Shown here: positions 1-15,100 of the stretch, one piece after another
How the letters are laid out: each line of letters starts with the position of its first letter
Numbering within the stretch: the first letter of the stretch is position 1
Assembly (NCBI GenBank): GCA_036877525.1
Contig: JAZGTH010000008.1
Location: 6,196,501 to 6,260,500 of the forward strand
DNA: 64,000 nt
Direction: 5' to 3'
DNA from: Chromobotia macracanthus
Lineage: Eukaryota; Chordata; Actinopteri; Cypriniformes; Botiidae
Position numbers and translations under genes: made by a program
The notes under the pieces: model-generated
What the model was told of the DNA's origin: nothing
What the model saw: only the letters and a program-made list of their open reading frames with translations
Database searches by the model: none

Positions 1-358
1 TAAATGATTCAGGGGAGCTTCTGTTCTGAATATTTCTGGTATAGTGCGCTGGTTGTTTCTTTAATACACAGCAGGCACTTACGGCCATGATTGCAACCTA
101 ACCACTCACTATTACAAGCAGATCTCATAAATGTGATGTAAATTTGGATGTGATGTAAACTTTAATAACAACAGCTACGGTATGCAGCTATTGACATATT
201 AGCTCATAATTTAAACTTACACAATTTTTCAATTACAAAAATAATTATTTGATTAAAAATCTTCAAACATCAAACTGTGATACATTCATACTTGCATGCA
301 TACTTTTATGATATGTATGATAGCAAGTTGTGATCAATTCCAATATTTCTGACCTCAC
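1..358 (-). other. fgd5 intron, left edge
   Basis: AT-rich intronic sequence following the donor at 358-357. No exon, repeat or conserved-looking block was seen. Confidence 0.6.
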
Positions 359-515
359 CTCGAACTGTTTCACCACATCTTGGAAAGCTTTGTTCTGTCT
401 ACAGTTCTCCTCCAGTAGTGACTTGCTGCGGTCATAGTCTGAGATGTAGGTTGTGAAGGCTGAAAACTCCGCCTGGCGCGTTAATATGACATCAACCACT
501 GTCGGGCTGTCCTCC
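359..515 (-). CDS. fgd5: fgd5 coding exon 6 (DH domain)
   Basis: 157-nt exon with acceptor CATATCCAG and donor GAG/GTGAGG. It encodes WEDSPTVVDVILTRQAEF, then YISDYDRSKSLLEENCR and ends VVKQFE, a DH-domain core. The following exon is not found between 1 and 358, so it lies beyond the left edge. Confidence 0.9.
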
Positions 516-815
516 CTGGATATGAGCAAGAGACGCGAGATGAGTTTGGCTTTAAGAGGGCATCCAAGGGCATTCGCACTGGCATTATAATTGATTGTGC
601 AATGGTAACATCAAATGTACTGCTGTGGGAGAGATAGTAGATCTAATCTGTTGGATGTGTGTGTTGTGTGTGTAAAGTTGTATTGCTGTGTCCATATATG
701 AATGTGACTTAGATATAGATAGATGGGTGTGCATGCATCAGCACCTTGTAAAAGCTGAATATGTTATATGTATCCTAGTTATAGATTTTTTTTATGGAAG
801 AAATGCTATAAATTA

Positions 816-868
<53 letters not shown>

Positions 869-3800
869 GTGAGTGTTAATATGCATTTGAATAGTGTGCT
901 TGTTTTTACAGTACTGTATGCACGCTCTCACCACTGTTTAACGCGGGTCTCCAGCTCACTAAGGATATCACAGTGGAGGTGGTAAACTTGAGGAAGGGTG
1001 CTAAGAATCTCGTCCAGCTGTGCCTTTTCTAATAGGGGTTCCTCATCCTCTCCAATTGCAGACTCCACTGCTGCCCTAAAGTCCTGGAGAGAGGTTGGAG
1101 TTGGAGTAAGGAGCATTGCAACATAAAAAAACATTTCCACACAAAATACTTCCGAACCACCAAAATATAAAGGATCATATCATGTTAGTCAATGTTTTTG
1201 CACCACATAGGACATAGTGATCTTTTTCATGGCCGTTTTCCACCCTCTTTCCGACCCTTAAAATGACAGGGCACTATGTCTGTCAGGGTTGTTTGTAAAG
1301 CCCTTCCTTAGCATGTGAAATGAGATGCTTTGCTGTTGTTTCTCATGGGCTGTGGGGATCACTGCCATGTAAATATGGACAGTCATACTTGTTATAATGT
1401 ATTCAGGCTTCTGACTTTTATGCCAGTCAGACACATTGATCTGTGGTGCTCATTTGGGTGATCCAAGTACGAGTCTGCAGTAGCTCATGTCATTTCCTGT
1501 TCCGTTTACCCTCTTTTCTCCCCATTATTTCTCCAACAATCTTGTTTCTACCAATAATGTTAGCAAAAAAAGTGAAAACAAATGAAATCAGGACAGAAGA
1601 CATCAGGAGAGAAAGAGAAACTACAGCAACACACTCAGTGTTTTGTGCAGTACTCTCTTAATCTGTACTTGTCCTATCTTACCCCAGTATAAACTGAACT
1701 TTGACCACATTCATCCCCCAGGATGATTTCTTAAAGCTTAAGCCACTGGATTGAGCTCTGAGCAGCCTGTGTACCCTCCTCCAGCTTTGACACAATCTTT
1801 GCCCACAATTTTGCCCGTCAGGGGAACATGTTTTCATATATTCAGTTTCTGCTGAATATATTTGTTTTGCTCGTGACTGACAGTTACATTAAGAGGCCAT
1901 GAGCAGGCCTGTTCAGTGACCACCTGTCTGATTGCTTAAAATCCAGAGAGAGGATTTGATTACTTGACCCACTGTACATAGAAATGTTGTGTACCCTATG
2001 AATTGCTTAGGGAGGGTAAAATCTACGCTGACATGCCCTCACAGGCAAAGCTGTAAGGGACCACTAGTGACACAGAGCTGTATGTGTGTGCTTTAGAATC
2101 AGTTCCGTCAGTTCTATGTTGAGGAAAGTGGTAACAAAACAAATTCATACATGTAAGCAGCCGTGCTGGAAGATAATACATTGGAATCCTTTCTGAGCTT
2201 CATACATGAATCAATGTATATTGATTGCACGTGTGTTGCCGTTTGTCAACGCTCTCATAAATAACTCAGTGATATTTTACAGTTTTCTTTGGTGCTATGA
2301 AGCAAGTATGAAAAAGCAGCTTAATAATTGAAACTCGCTGACTACTATTAAAAAAGTGTTTTTGCTTTACATTAACTTTTTTAGGCCTCATTATGCTTTT
2401 ATGGCATCGGATATGTACTTGCTTACTGTTCAGCTGAGGTGAATAAACAGTGACACGGAATGGACTGGGTAGTGTAAAAAACTTAATGTTAACGTAATCA
2501 TGTACATCCCTGGCAATTGTTTTTTCACTGGCTTTCATAAGACTGCTGCAAAACCAACTAATACTAAAGCTTGGTTTTAGTTCAATTAAATTCGTTTTAG
2601 TTCTCACATGTCTAGTCTGTTATTAAAGCACCTTGCAGTACAATTAAAACCATAATTTCCCATAAGGGGCAGGTTCTGGAATTTCTTTGTATTTTTGTGT
2701 TATTCAATATCAAACAATGGAACAATAGGCCACGTGTTCTATCCTGTAGCGTTCTGATGGAGTGCTCTTTCCCTTTTAGAGTATACAGAAGAGAGAGAGA
2801 ATAGTGAGACAAATAAAAAGTATTTAAAAAAGGGAGAGAAAAAGAGTGATGAGCCACACAACCCAGGAAAATATTACTTGCATTCTGCTCTTTAATTGCT
2901 TGTGAAAGCAGTTCAACAGAATGGTTTACATGAAAATGAAAAGAATGTTGTCATTCACCCACTTCATGTACAAAACCACATGACTTTTGGAATATGAAAC
3001 AGAGTAAACTTAATGAAGTGAATGAGTGAATGATGAATAATTTTGGCTGAATTATTGCGTAAATGAAGTCCTCAGTTATGATTCTTTTAAGTATCAACTT
3101 TGTCTCAAATGTTTGTTCCAACATTAAGCATGACAACAGATAAATAGACACAACTATTTGCATAGTTATAGCATTATAGCATTATAGGATTAATTTGGAT
3201 AGCACAGCTCAGATAATTGAAAAAAATTTGATGGGAAATGCGCCTTCATAACAAGTCGCTCATTTCCTTCCGTCTGAAGCAAGTAATCAGACAGGTGAGC
3301 CATCTACATTACAGTATCATCTAATTAACAGTTATTAACAAAGGCAAACATAATAATAATTTGTTGCATATACACATATACTATATAGTTAGTGATATTC
3401 TTGAGATCTCTTCTGAAACTCTAGCTTTCTAGATTGTTTTTCTTAGAAAACTGAATATCGGTGCCTTGTACCTTTATGAAATGTATGCTAAACCTAAACT
3501 GCACAAATCCCTATGCAACAATGGGGGAAAAACACCTTCAATGTCATCATCGACAGCAGCCAAGCACTGATTTAATGATGTCATAGTGGACAGAAAATCA
3601 AGGTGACTCAGATCCTCCAGCTCATTATCATTCAGTGCAACACAGACAGAGTGATTAATGATATCTTTATTGTTTTTTCCACATATCCACTAATTATTAA
3701 ATGCAGTATAAATATTTATAGCACATCAGTATCAAACTGAACATTCTCCGGAACAAAAGGTAGTAGCAGTTGTTCTGATATCTTACAGTATTTCCTTTGT

Positions 3801-6800
3801 TCTATGCACATTCTGTCTTGGTTACACTGCTCTATGCAAATCTATGATATTATGTATGTATATGGGAACCTATAATTACAGTTCTACTGTAATACAATAC
3901 GGCATATGCATATGAGACACATGGGCATGTATATCATTAGCATTCTTTAGTGGTTAATAGGACAGTGATTCTATTGACTATGTCTTATTTTATTCAAATG
4001 AGGCAATTAAATCGGTGAATATGAAGTACAGTAATTTACAATAGGTGTGAAGAACTTCAGTTCTCGCTGGATTATGTTAAATCACTCCCTGAGCCCCATC
4101 CCAGTTTGATCATTTGGAATACATATTGCATTAATCATGAAAACAAAAGCGCTAAATTTGGTCAAAAGGTCACAGTCTGGAGGACAATGTTTCACACAAT
4201 AGGTTATAGGTTTTTCTAAGGTAATCTCATCACTCACACAGACCCTGCAACCCATGCACAAACACACACATGTGCGCACAGCCCTGGGGAACTAGGTTAG
4301 AAAAACGCTTTGGCTGTCAAGAGCTGGAGAGCTAATGAAAACAAATGATAACTTGCAATGGACATAGTACATCTCAGGGCAATATTAATTACCGTCTAAA
4401 GTCAATCTATTCAAAGCCACTATGACCACTGAAGTTTCATTAAACTTTATCTCGAGATATAAGAGGCGTCTAGTACAGCTAACACCACAACATTGATCTG
4501 ACAACTATAAAAATTACAGTATAAGTACGGTAATGGCATAATAATATAGTTATTTTTGCTGGAAATTCAATTATAAAACATATATAATAATCCCACTTTT
4601 CCATAATACAGTTAATACAATTTTTACAAATTGTTTTCTCTTTTAGCATGTTTTTGGAGCCAAGACTTTAAGGCATGTACCTATGTAGAAACAGACCTTT
4701 AAAAACAAACCTTCCCTAAGAAATGTAAAGCAAACTGTGACAACTATAGCCCCTGTCTTCCATGCACACATATGTGACCGCACATCAGCTGAGTTCTATA
4801 TTATTGTGGCTGCAACAATTGGAAAGTGTAAACATCTCAACTCTGCTCTGTTTGGTGATTATCAAACCCCTTAATAACAGCTTTCTCCTTGTGGACATGT
4901 CCCACTCTATTTTCCAATTACTCTATGTTTCCCTAATGTTGCTCTCAGGTGTAAATAATGTGAGTCAGTCCTGCCCACTGACAATCTTGAGGTGAGAAGA
5001 TTAAAAAAAGCACAGAGAGTAGCACATTCACTCACCCTGATGAGAGATTTGGGCCCTATTAGTAGAATGAATTAAGATTAAACCATTGAACCTGTCTGAC
5101 CAACTCTATATACTGAGCCCACCCTAAGCTGCCTGTTCTGTGCACACATAACACTGTTATAGTGTGTGTGTTGGTTGCATGTTTATAGGTAATGAAGCTC
5201 ATGAGAAGATCCCCAAAACAAAGGCTTGGTGCGTAGGCATTGCGTCACTCACAGGCTGACTTTTTAAAGACAAGGTTGTCAAGGCCAGGAAGTCTCGGTT
5301 ACTGAAACAACACTGATAAAGCTGGGCTACACCTCCCCTCCCCCTGACTCCCACCCCAAGTCTATCTCTGTATCTATGTGTATATGGATGTGTGGTTTGT
5401 AATGCATGTATGTATTTGTTTGGAAGGAAGGAAAACAAAGTCTGATGCAACTGGCTGCCAAGATGCCGACAGTGACATCATAAGTAACTCGATCATCAAT
5501 CTAATTTGAAAGTACTGCAGACTTGTCTTTGCATTTCGTAGGCAAACAAATCCAGATTCTTAGCACAGCTTGTTGTGTCACTCAAACACTAACCCTAACC
5601 CTGATGTATAATATACATTAGACAAGTCTGCATGCATAAAATCTAATTATACTGGTAAAAACACTTTCATCATGGGCAAGCATGAGTCTGGTGGGCATAC
5701 ATATTCACATCAAACTTAGGTGAGCTCAGAGACATGGATAAAAGGGCTTTATCCTGCTCATAACCTCTACAGATATGATAAACCATAGAGGTCTTGGGTA
5801 CTGACAGATAAGCCCATGTCTACAAACTGATATACATAAAGGTTTATTATAAAACCCCATGAACACTGTACACACGATCAGTATTGTACGGGCAATATGG
5901 AAGGATTATTGGCCAACATAGGTTTACACAGATTTATAACTGATTGCGTCATTTATGCAGACCTCTTACCTATGCCAACATCAGATTATATTTTCATACA
6001 AAAGGAACAAAAATAGATTTTCATACCTCCTGAAGAATCTTCAGAGACTTCACATGTCTGTTGATTATTAAAAACAGAAAGTGAGAGTATGAAATTACTG
6101 TCAATGGGGTCAACAGAAATACAAAATCTTGACAAAACTTGTAAAGAACAAAACACCTTTCCAATATTGTCAAGATATATCCCTGCTCATCCTAGCTGAT
6201 TTAAACAGCTGATTTATGGAGCCAGTTGAGATACATAACACACAAATTTGAAGAGCTTAGGGGGAAACTAGCCTTGCTTAGACGTCTTAGATCACACTTT
6301 GTAATAAATCCACGTGCTTAATGACTCATTGAGGCGTTTCAAAAATGCAATATCTTAAGGCAGACGGCTCAGTAATAAGCTGTCAGTTTGTGTATCAGAG
6401 GAGCTGCTACAGCGGCTGGAGATAAAGATGTGGTCAGGGCCTGGATAAAGAGGATCCCTAAACAAATGACATCACAATGCTCACAATCATCTCTCTCTAG
6501 GCTATGGTGAAAAACAATTAGCCTGTATCTGGAATTTATAGAAAACACAGACAGGGGAAAACAGTCACATGTATACAAAAGCACACAGGCACAAACACTT
6601 ACTCTCTCTCTGAATCCAGAAGGTCTTTAGCAATGTAGTAGGCTCTTGATCTCCCATCAATCTGAACAGTGATTAAAAAGAAAGACATGAGTGGTAAAAT
6701 AAAGAGAAGAAGATTTTTAAATACATTGTACAGAATTCACACTTTCAACTGTCACTTGCTACACAGAAATAGTTAGAGAGCTAGATGAGGGGAAGGGGGG

Positions 6801-9121
6801 TGTGCAATGGACGTTCTGATTTAATTTCTCATCCAATCCTGTCAGACGAAGACTGATTATTTCATTAAAACACAACGCAAATGAGAAAGCTTTCCTGAAC
6901 TTGCAGCTTTAAGCACAGATGCATTATGGATGAGAGGCTGTTTTCATAGCAGGCACAAATCCACCATTGATTTGCAAGCTAATCATGGCTGTCTGAACAC
7001 GACTGTTACTATTGAATGGACATATTTAGGAGGACTGCAGGCTTTCATGACTAGGACATCACCGCTAGTATGGATGTACCATTCTCTTATCTCAACAAGG
7101 GTTCCTACAATTTTAGGACACTTCTTATGAATTTCCATTGCCTTGCCAGTCATTTTTAATTGCATTTTTAATTAATCACGTTTACATCACTTTTTAATAA
7201 TTTGTGAACCATTTAAAAGAACTGACTCCAAAGAAAAATTGACTCACGAATTTAACAATTACAATGGCTTGTAAGTTTTATTTGAAACGAGCTGTATAAT
7301 ATCAAACAGATTAAATATTTTAGCATAGAGCATAACACGATTTAATTAATCTTACTACAGAAATTTTGATGATGTTTCTTTTTATAAATTCTCCTTGAGA
7401 TTTTATTTATTTTTCCAGGATGGAAACGTTCAAAATTACCTGACAGGTTTTCTTTATTTAGATTGTAGATGAAGTTTTTATTTCCATGCATGGTTAAAAG
7501 TATTAATTCTTCTCTTTTAAAGCATAACAAAATAAAATATTACAAATTTTCTGAAAATTAAATGTGAGCTGGCTTTATTCCAGCTTGCTGTTGTGCAGAA
7601 ATTAGGCTGGGATAGGTTACTCCCAGCCTGGGATATTCTTTTCTTTTTAAAGACGAAGAAAACAAGGAAGCAGGCGTCACGAGGCCGGGGCCCCGGCTGA
7701 TATTACAGTGGCAGAGGGAAGAGGTGGGGTCCAGCTCTCACCACAGCGCTAAACTAACTGCCATTAGATGTATGAACCAGGATCTCACAAAAATTGCACA
7801 CACAGGGAATTCCACTTCAACAGGGAGGGTCCTTGTTTTTATCTGCTTTAACATGCAATACTGTGATTACTTTGCTAAGGGTATGGGAGGTTATTAAAGG
7901 CAATCAAACAAACTCACAGTGTATGAAGTATATAGAGTCTGCAGGTGTAAAATCACACTGACAGGCATTATTATTGTGAACTATGTAATACCACTATAAA
8001 TAGCAAGTGTTAGCACTAGCAAGGACTGAATTGCAAACATTGGATAAAAAATGATATAATTTTATATTGTAATATTATGTTAACTGACCTGTTTGTCATG
8101 ATAGTGGTCTACACAACTGTCCTCTTCCTCAGAGGTGCGTCCATGGTCTTCCTCGTTGGACACAATGGCAGGTGTGGGACAAACAGCAAATGGCTCAGTG
8201 TAGGCACTGGGAAAAGATGAAAACAAGATAGCGTATTGCTCGGATGCATAAAGCTCACTATGGGATGGTTAGTACTTACACAGGCTTTTCCCACTATTCT
8301 TACCATGTGTCATTAAGAACTGTGTTTAGGTTTGAAGAAAACAGTGGCAGCAATTGAATTAAATGGAGTGATGACATTTTCACAAATGGGCAAGCAGTTA
8401 TTAAAACAGGTAGAATACTAAAATATTGTAAATTGTATATTGTTTTACTGATACAAAAATTAAGAAAATTCAGATCTGTCAGATCTGTAAGTCACAAAAT
8501 CACTGTGACTTACAGCATTTATGAAGTCTCAAAGAGAAATTAAACTGTTATGGAATGGCAAGTTTTTCTCACCACAGTCCACAGGCTCTCAACACAATGC
8601 AATGGCAACCTCTCCATATCAAAAACAAAATGAACAAACAGCTTCTTAAAAACTGTGTGTTTTGAATTAGAGGGCACTTTGGTGTCCAGCAGAGCAGAAA
8701 TTACCCTTTGCCAAGGAGAAACAACCCCCTCCATTTAAGCAAGACCTGGTGGGAATAATTCGTTTTCCCTCCCCAGCTCTCCTTACAGTAGTAACACGGA
8801 TGGCTGGGGCCAGATTGTGAGGACATTTACTGTTGGGCACAGAGTGTTGGTTTGTGATCCTGTGGTGAGCACTTAAAGTGAAAAGAGGATTCAGCCCTCA
8901 GGATATGCAAATATGCGTAATGAAGCTACTTATATACTGCAAAGTATATAAGCAGACTCACATGTACACATATGAGGGAAAGTTAAGTGCATTAGATGTT
9001 AAATTTGTCTATAGACATTAGAAATCCACTTTCAGGTTCTATATGTAAAAATGGATTTCTGGGGTATGTGGTCATTTGTGTTAATGGTTTTAAAAGAAAC
9101 GGTTTCGAATTTACAAGGCAT

Positions 9122-9156
<35 letters not shown>

Positions 9157-12100
9157 GATTGGCTGTATGAAGGAGCCATATGTTTCAAAGTATCCTAATA
9201 TAGTAAAGCCAAACCACACTTGTCCAAATGTCCAAACCACACTTAAAAATATAATCAGTCTGGTTATAAATACAATGGTAGTCCATGAGATGTCCTCACA
9301 AATATATAAAAAAAAACAGTGTTGTGTATGTGTGCATATCCCCTGTGTACAAGAGGTCTTAGAGGTGCCCAGCTGGGTGTCATACCACACAAGGACACTT
9401 TCACAAAACACACACACAATGTCTGGAGGAAGTGGAAATTGCTCATTGCTCATAACCAGCTGAACTGGGGGAGCTGAGGTGACAGTTCATTTAGAGGCCC
9501 CAGATGAAGCACATAGGAGCCTTCTGGCAGGACATCACTACAATCTTCAGTGATCTCAACGGCTGAGGACTCCATTTTCAGTGAAAGTGACTTGGGAGTT
9601 AGCATAAGATAAAATAAGCCATTCCTTTCAACTTGAAAGACCTTTCGAATAAATTCATACTGAAACTGCCCATATGTAGCTCTCCAGGATGAAATAAAAC
9701 AAAAACCAAAGAACAACAGATTGATTGCTACTGTGAGTTGCATTAATTCTGCAGAGGCGATTTCAACAATACACACTTTCTTCTATGTCAAGCATCCACT
9801 AAGAAAATAAGCAACAACAAATACACACTCTCACTTCTTTGTGCTGTCAAAGTGAACTATAAAACTCAATATTAATTTAAAAACAATTCTCCAATTCCTG
9901 CTATATGCAAAACTAGACACCTCTTATGTATATGCATTAATCCTCCCTATCCTACGTGATCTTTCCATAGACCAAAGTAACGATTTACACAATACCCATC
10001 TCTTCAACATTACCATTTATGAGAAGCAATTATGGAGCAAAGCACTTCACTTGTAAGATGTTTTCTTTAAGGTACCCATGAGCTAAATTTACTGCTGAAA
10101 ATTACAGAGGACATGCAATGATTTCCTAAAACAGACCAATATATCCCACTGCCTGCTGCTTTTCCAAGGCTTGTTATATGTAATTCAATTGATTTAAACT
10201 CTTGATAATAAAATATACATTAGAAAGCCCCAGTGTTTCTCTGTCTGAATCTGTGTAATAGTGCTATTACGGAAGATAAGCATCGCTAAGATGACTTCAT
10301 TATCAGACTTCATTTAACAAAATGTAGGAAATTTGAATGCAGATGAGGAGAGAGTGATGAGCAGGAGATGTAGGTTCTAGCTTGGTTCTAGTTTGGTAGC
10401 TTTACCAAGCTCTTTTCTATTTAGAACTATTCAGAATTATTTTTAACTATTTTTTTTTTTATTTTTGTAAATTTGATATTTTTTTATTTTGTCACTCTCA
10501 TTTATTTATTATTAATATTCATTAAAGAGATAGTTTTTATTTGATAGTTTTATTTGATAGTTTTATTTTTATTTTACCTTCATGACTTTTTCTTCTGAGG
10601 AACAAAGGAAGATATTTTGAGAAATGTCTCAATGGTTTTGTATCCTATGTTGTTTGGTTACCAACTTACCACTTTTGCGTTTCTCAAAAGCAAAAAGTCA
10701 TACTAATTTGGAATGCCATGAGGGCAAGTAAACAGAAGCATTTTCATATTTGGGTGAACTATCCCTTTAAAGCTTTTACGATTTTGCATAGACGAGACAT
10801 TGCAAATATTATTCCAGTCAAAAAGCGACCGTGCCTTTACTGTAATATTAGAAAGACATGCAGAAAGCTGGGAACCCTGACAACAACAACATCTTTGTGG
10901 GAGCCTTGCTTTCCTGACTGTGCCACACCTCACCTTGTTGTTTGGGTCGCAGGGGAGTCTGGGAGATCGGTATTGCCTGTCTCCACCCCATCCCACTGAC
11001 CCTGTCCCCTCGCCCTTGTCCTGCATTTCCTGTAAACAGTGGCGTGGAGGCTCATTGGCTGGGTGCGTCCTCCCTTGGGATAACCTGGCAATGACCTGAG
11101 AGCCCTGGGCACCAGGCCCGACTCGGACTGGATCAAACTAGGCCCACACCCAATTTTGTGAGTGTCTAAAAGCAAAAATCACTCAAAATATACATCAAAA
11201 AACAGATGCTCAGACTCCAAAGTAAAAACAGTGTCTTGCTCCAGGGAAAATCACACATGCTGACATATGGCCATAATGCATTTCGCTTATGTGATATTAA
11301 TTTAACATAGCACGATTTATTATATATTATAATCACATTATCATATATTAAGTGTACAGATGAGAGTCTGAGGCACTGCGCAATTTTAAAAACGTATTAG
11401 TCAGCACATTCAGGAGTGCCAAAGCTACTAAATAAAACAACCACGCATATCCCTACAGCACAGGCTGCTGTTCAGTAAATGGTGCGTTAGTGTAACCAAA
11501 TTGCCTGTTGACTCTTAAAAACTGAGCCACTAAAATTGATCTTTTTCTCCTTCCCTTCACTAGGCTGTCATCTTATACTGTTTCTCTGTTCTACGTGTCC
11601 TCTTTACAGAATACGGTTCTGTCACTAAAGTCTGAAATTCAGGAAATCAGGTTCAGGAAAGTCAATGGCCAGTTTCCAAACACATATGCAGAGAAAACAT
11701 GCAATAGATGCAAACTGCAAATAGATTTATTATTTATTAAATGTATTCAAAAATATTGATTAAATAATTTTGCATTAATATTGGATTAGGTGTTACATAT
11801 ATTACATATTTTTATAATATAAGAGGTTTAATCACTATTAAATAAACACTTGTGCTATTTTAGCCAGAATTAATTACCATAAATAGGCCATTGTTATGCT
11901 GAAGCTGTTTCATATTTTCTTTAATCATTCCATCACACTGCCCGCTGACCAACAATGACTATAAAACGCTTCTCTGATTGGCTTGTGCATAAAAAATATT
12001 CTTCCCGTATGCGTCTGCAATCAATCACTGTCCTGTCATTGAGTCGCCATCCACCAAAGTGGCAATGTCATTTTTTTCCTGCAAGCATTCAAAATACAAA

Positions 12101-15100
12101 CAAAAAAAGACAGAACAGCAGCAGAGCCAGGAGTCCTCTCGGGACACAAAACGGCTAATGGTGCAAACACACTGGCCCATTTGCAAACATGCAATGCTGT
12201 TAGATTGCACAGCAACGCAATGAGTCAATAATGTCACCAGAAGAAAAGGTCCCTGACTCCCATATCATCTTCTGAATAATGGAGGATGCTCCAAAGTGTG
12301 GCACATACACACTCTGGCCAGGGGTAATGTCTAGATATACTGTAGTGAGCATTCACACTATCTTCAGCACTCAGAAAAGTCAATAACAGTTTACTGAGAA
12401 GTTTACTGAGAAGAGAAGACCTTTTTTAAAAGACCTGTAAATACTTACTCATATTATGGTTAGCAAATGATGTTAAGACTATTCACACTAGCTACATTAT
12501 TAATTCCACCATTAAAAAAGACTTTACTATTAACCTTGTGCATATGTGCATAATTGTATCCTGCAATTATGCACATGACTGGAGCGTTATTCACGTGTTT
12601 AGGTATGCTAATTTTTACAGAGCCAATTTATTAAGACAGAGAAGTCTCACACAATATATCATATACAGATCATATCATATCATAGATACAGTGTGACAGA
12701 CTTTTCTATTTCAATTCATTTTTGGCATTAGCCAGGGTTAATAGGTTAATTGTTTATTGACAATGCTGATTTAAAAACATGTAGCCCTTTGTACTCTTAT
12801 ATTTGGGCTGAAAATTGTTGTCATTTGATTTGCATTGTACTCGTACTTTGTGTGTGAATAGGCTTTTAATTGGGGGATTTTACTGTAAGAGTATGGTTGT
12901 CACTAAAACAACACTGGATGCATGATCAAAATAACAGAAAACCTGATAAACAATTGAGATACTACAACAATAACAGCAATTCTGTAAAATTCCCAGGGGT
13001 TTCTCTGAAAATTTGATTCCAAAACTACCCAGAGGCCACTTGAAACGGCCCGTGTCTTTGGCTAGATTGGTAATCGAGCAGAGGTTTTTAATGATGACTC
13101 TAGGGTGGGTAAGGAGAGAGTAGAGAGGGTCATATGGTCAAAAGAAGGTCAAAGAATCATCCCTCTTTACACCTTTGTAAATCCACAATATCCCAAAAGC
13201 CTAATAAAGAAAGCACACGTGAAACTTGGTTTAATAACACAACATGCTACCAAAATGCTCACCCAGGGAACAGAAAATTCTCCTCTGTTTTGTCATCTAT
13301 TCCCCTCCACTCAACTGCATCAGGCTGTGAGAGCATTGCAATAAAGGTGAAAAATAGCCTTAACGTTTAATCCACTTACTCTTCAAACTGGACTATTTGT
13401 ATCACTGAACCATTACATTGTATCTTTTTTCACACAGAGAGGGTATTTCAACAAATGTACCGTCAAATCCCGCAAATGAGAAAATCAGATAAGCACTCCT
13501 GCAAACATAATCCATCTTTTCAATGAAACTCAGCACCACAGGCTGCTTCTCTAGCATATATACAATAAAGCACCCACAAGTGTTAGGCAAGTCAGGTTAT
13601 ATTATTATTTTTATAATAAGAGTATAGGGTAATTTGTTAACCAGGTTAAAGTTTCTTCTTTTGAATGTATTTGTCCAAAAAACATGTTTGCAGTAAGTAC
13701 AGCTGAGTCTCCAGAAATATTTCATTATATAGTATATATGTTTTGTAAACTCTGAGCTATTTTTTAGATTTTAGCCAGGGAGATTACAGAACGCTTTCTG
13801 AGACAGAGAGGTGGAAGCTGAGCTATCAGAGTAACCAAATACTTGTCTAATTTCCTGTTAACATTGTTTTGGCCAGCACTTCCTGTAGACTTGTGTGATG
13901 GTATTGCCATTGTGTTTAGAGGAAGGGATTTCAACATTTAAAATATAACTCTCTAGTCAAAGTTTGGCAAGGTCTTTTAAAAATGATTTAAACAGAAAAC
14001 GTTTTACTAATATAGTCTGACCTGGAGATATGTTAACAAATTGTTTTCAAATCACTATTTATAACTTTTTTTTAAAAGTGCAGTTATGTAAAACTGTCTA
14101 TACCTTTCATTGTCTTGCTCTTGAGTGGTGGTCTTGTTTTCTATTCCTGGAAAGCTATTCATGTCCACATATCCATCGTTCTCATTGGCAGGTGCTGTTG
14201 TCCGATTCTGGTCATCGAAGAACTCTGTAATAGTGACTGCCCGTGTGGGCCTCCCATGTGGAATCTGAATATTCTCATAGTCTGAGCTCATTGCTGGAAT
14301 GTTTTCATAGTCAGATGTATCTGCACTTGGGAATGAGATGGAGCGAGGCTTAGTGAGGGGCAGAGGCATGAAGGGGGGTCGGGATCGGTCCTCAAAAGAT
14401 TCCACTCTGGCTACACCCCTGTTGCCATAACTCTTGGGAGCACCCTGCCTCCTTTGCCTTTCTTTGTAAAGCACAAAAGTGGCAGGTAAATCTGAGTTAC
14501 GTTGGGGCTTCGCCACACATGACTGGAGCTGGGGAGAGCTACTTGTACTCCTGCGATCAAGCTCCAGCACGCGAATGGGCCCATGATGGCTAGACTCAGA
14601 TGATGACCTAGACGAGCGAACACTTCCATCTCCACGGGCTTTGCTTTCTGTTTTTTTCCTAAATTTCAGAGCTAAGAAACGTTTAAATGAGGTCTTCTTC
14701 TTTTTTTGGTTGTCAGGAGACTCATGTTGGATTAGAAGAGATGGAGAGCTTTTGGTGACAGGCCTCTTGGTTATGTAAGCTAACTCAAAAGGTGGTGGGA
14801 TATCGACTAGAGATGTAGGTGTTGACACACCACTGGAGGACTGGTGGCTTCTTTGAGAAAAGCTTCCAGAGGAAGTAATGACGCAAGGCAAAGAAAGTGT
14901 GTCATCTTTTCTTTGCAATCCACTTTCCTCTCTAGGAGATTTCTCACCCTCAAAGGGCCCTGAGAATGACAAATCTCTGCCTTCTACAGAAAATGACCGA
15001 GGAGACAGAAGAAAACGCCTTGGCTTGAGTGAGGGAATAATTCGATCGGCCTCAGTTTGATCTGATGGCATAGGATGGGGATCTCCATTCTGGTCCAATG

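Larger units (their letters stand above)
8207..14103 (-). other. fgd5 intron (about 5.9 kb)
   Basis: Contains a TG repeat (9127-9154) and an inverted-repeat transposon copy (10522-10770). It also has a GC-richer stretch (about 10880-11160) that stands out from its AT-rich surroundings and could be regulatory. No coding exon supported. Confidence 0.5.

Noticed and set aside
5586..5602. Interstitial telomere-like CTAACCCTAACCCT
   Set aside because: Only two units; expected by chance in AT-rich intron.
8992..9463. Open frames of about 150 codons on both strands
   Set aside because: They span the (TG)14 repeat, which has no stops in several frames, and show no domain or splice context. They lie inside an fgd5 intron.
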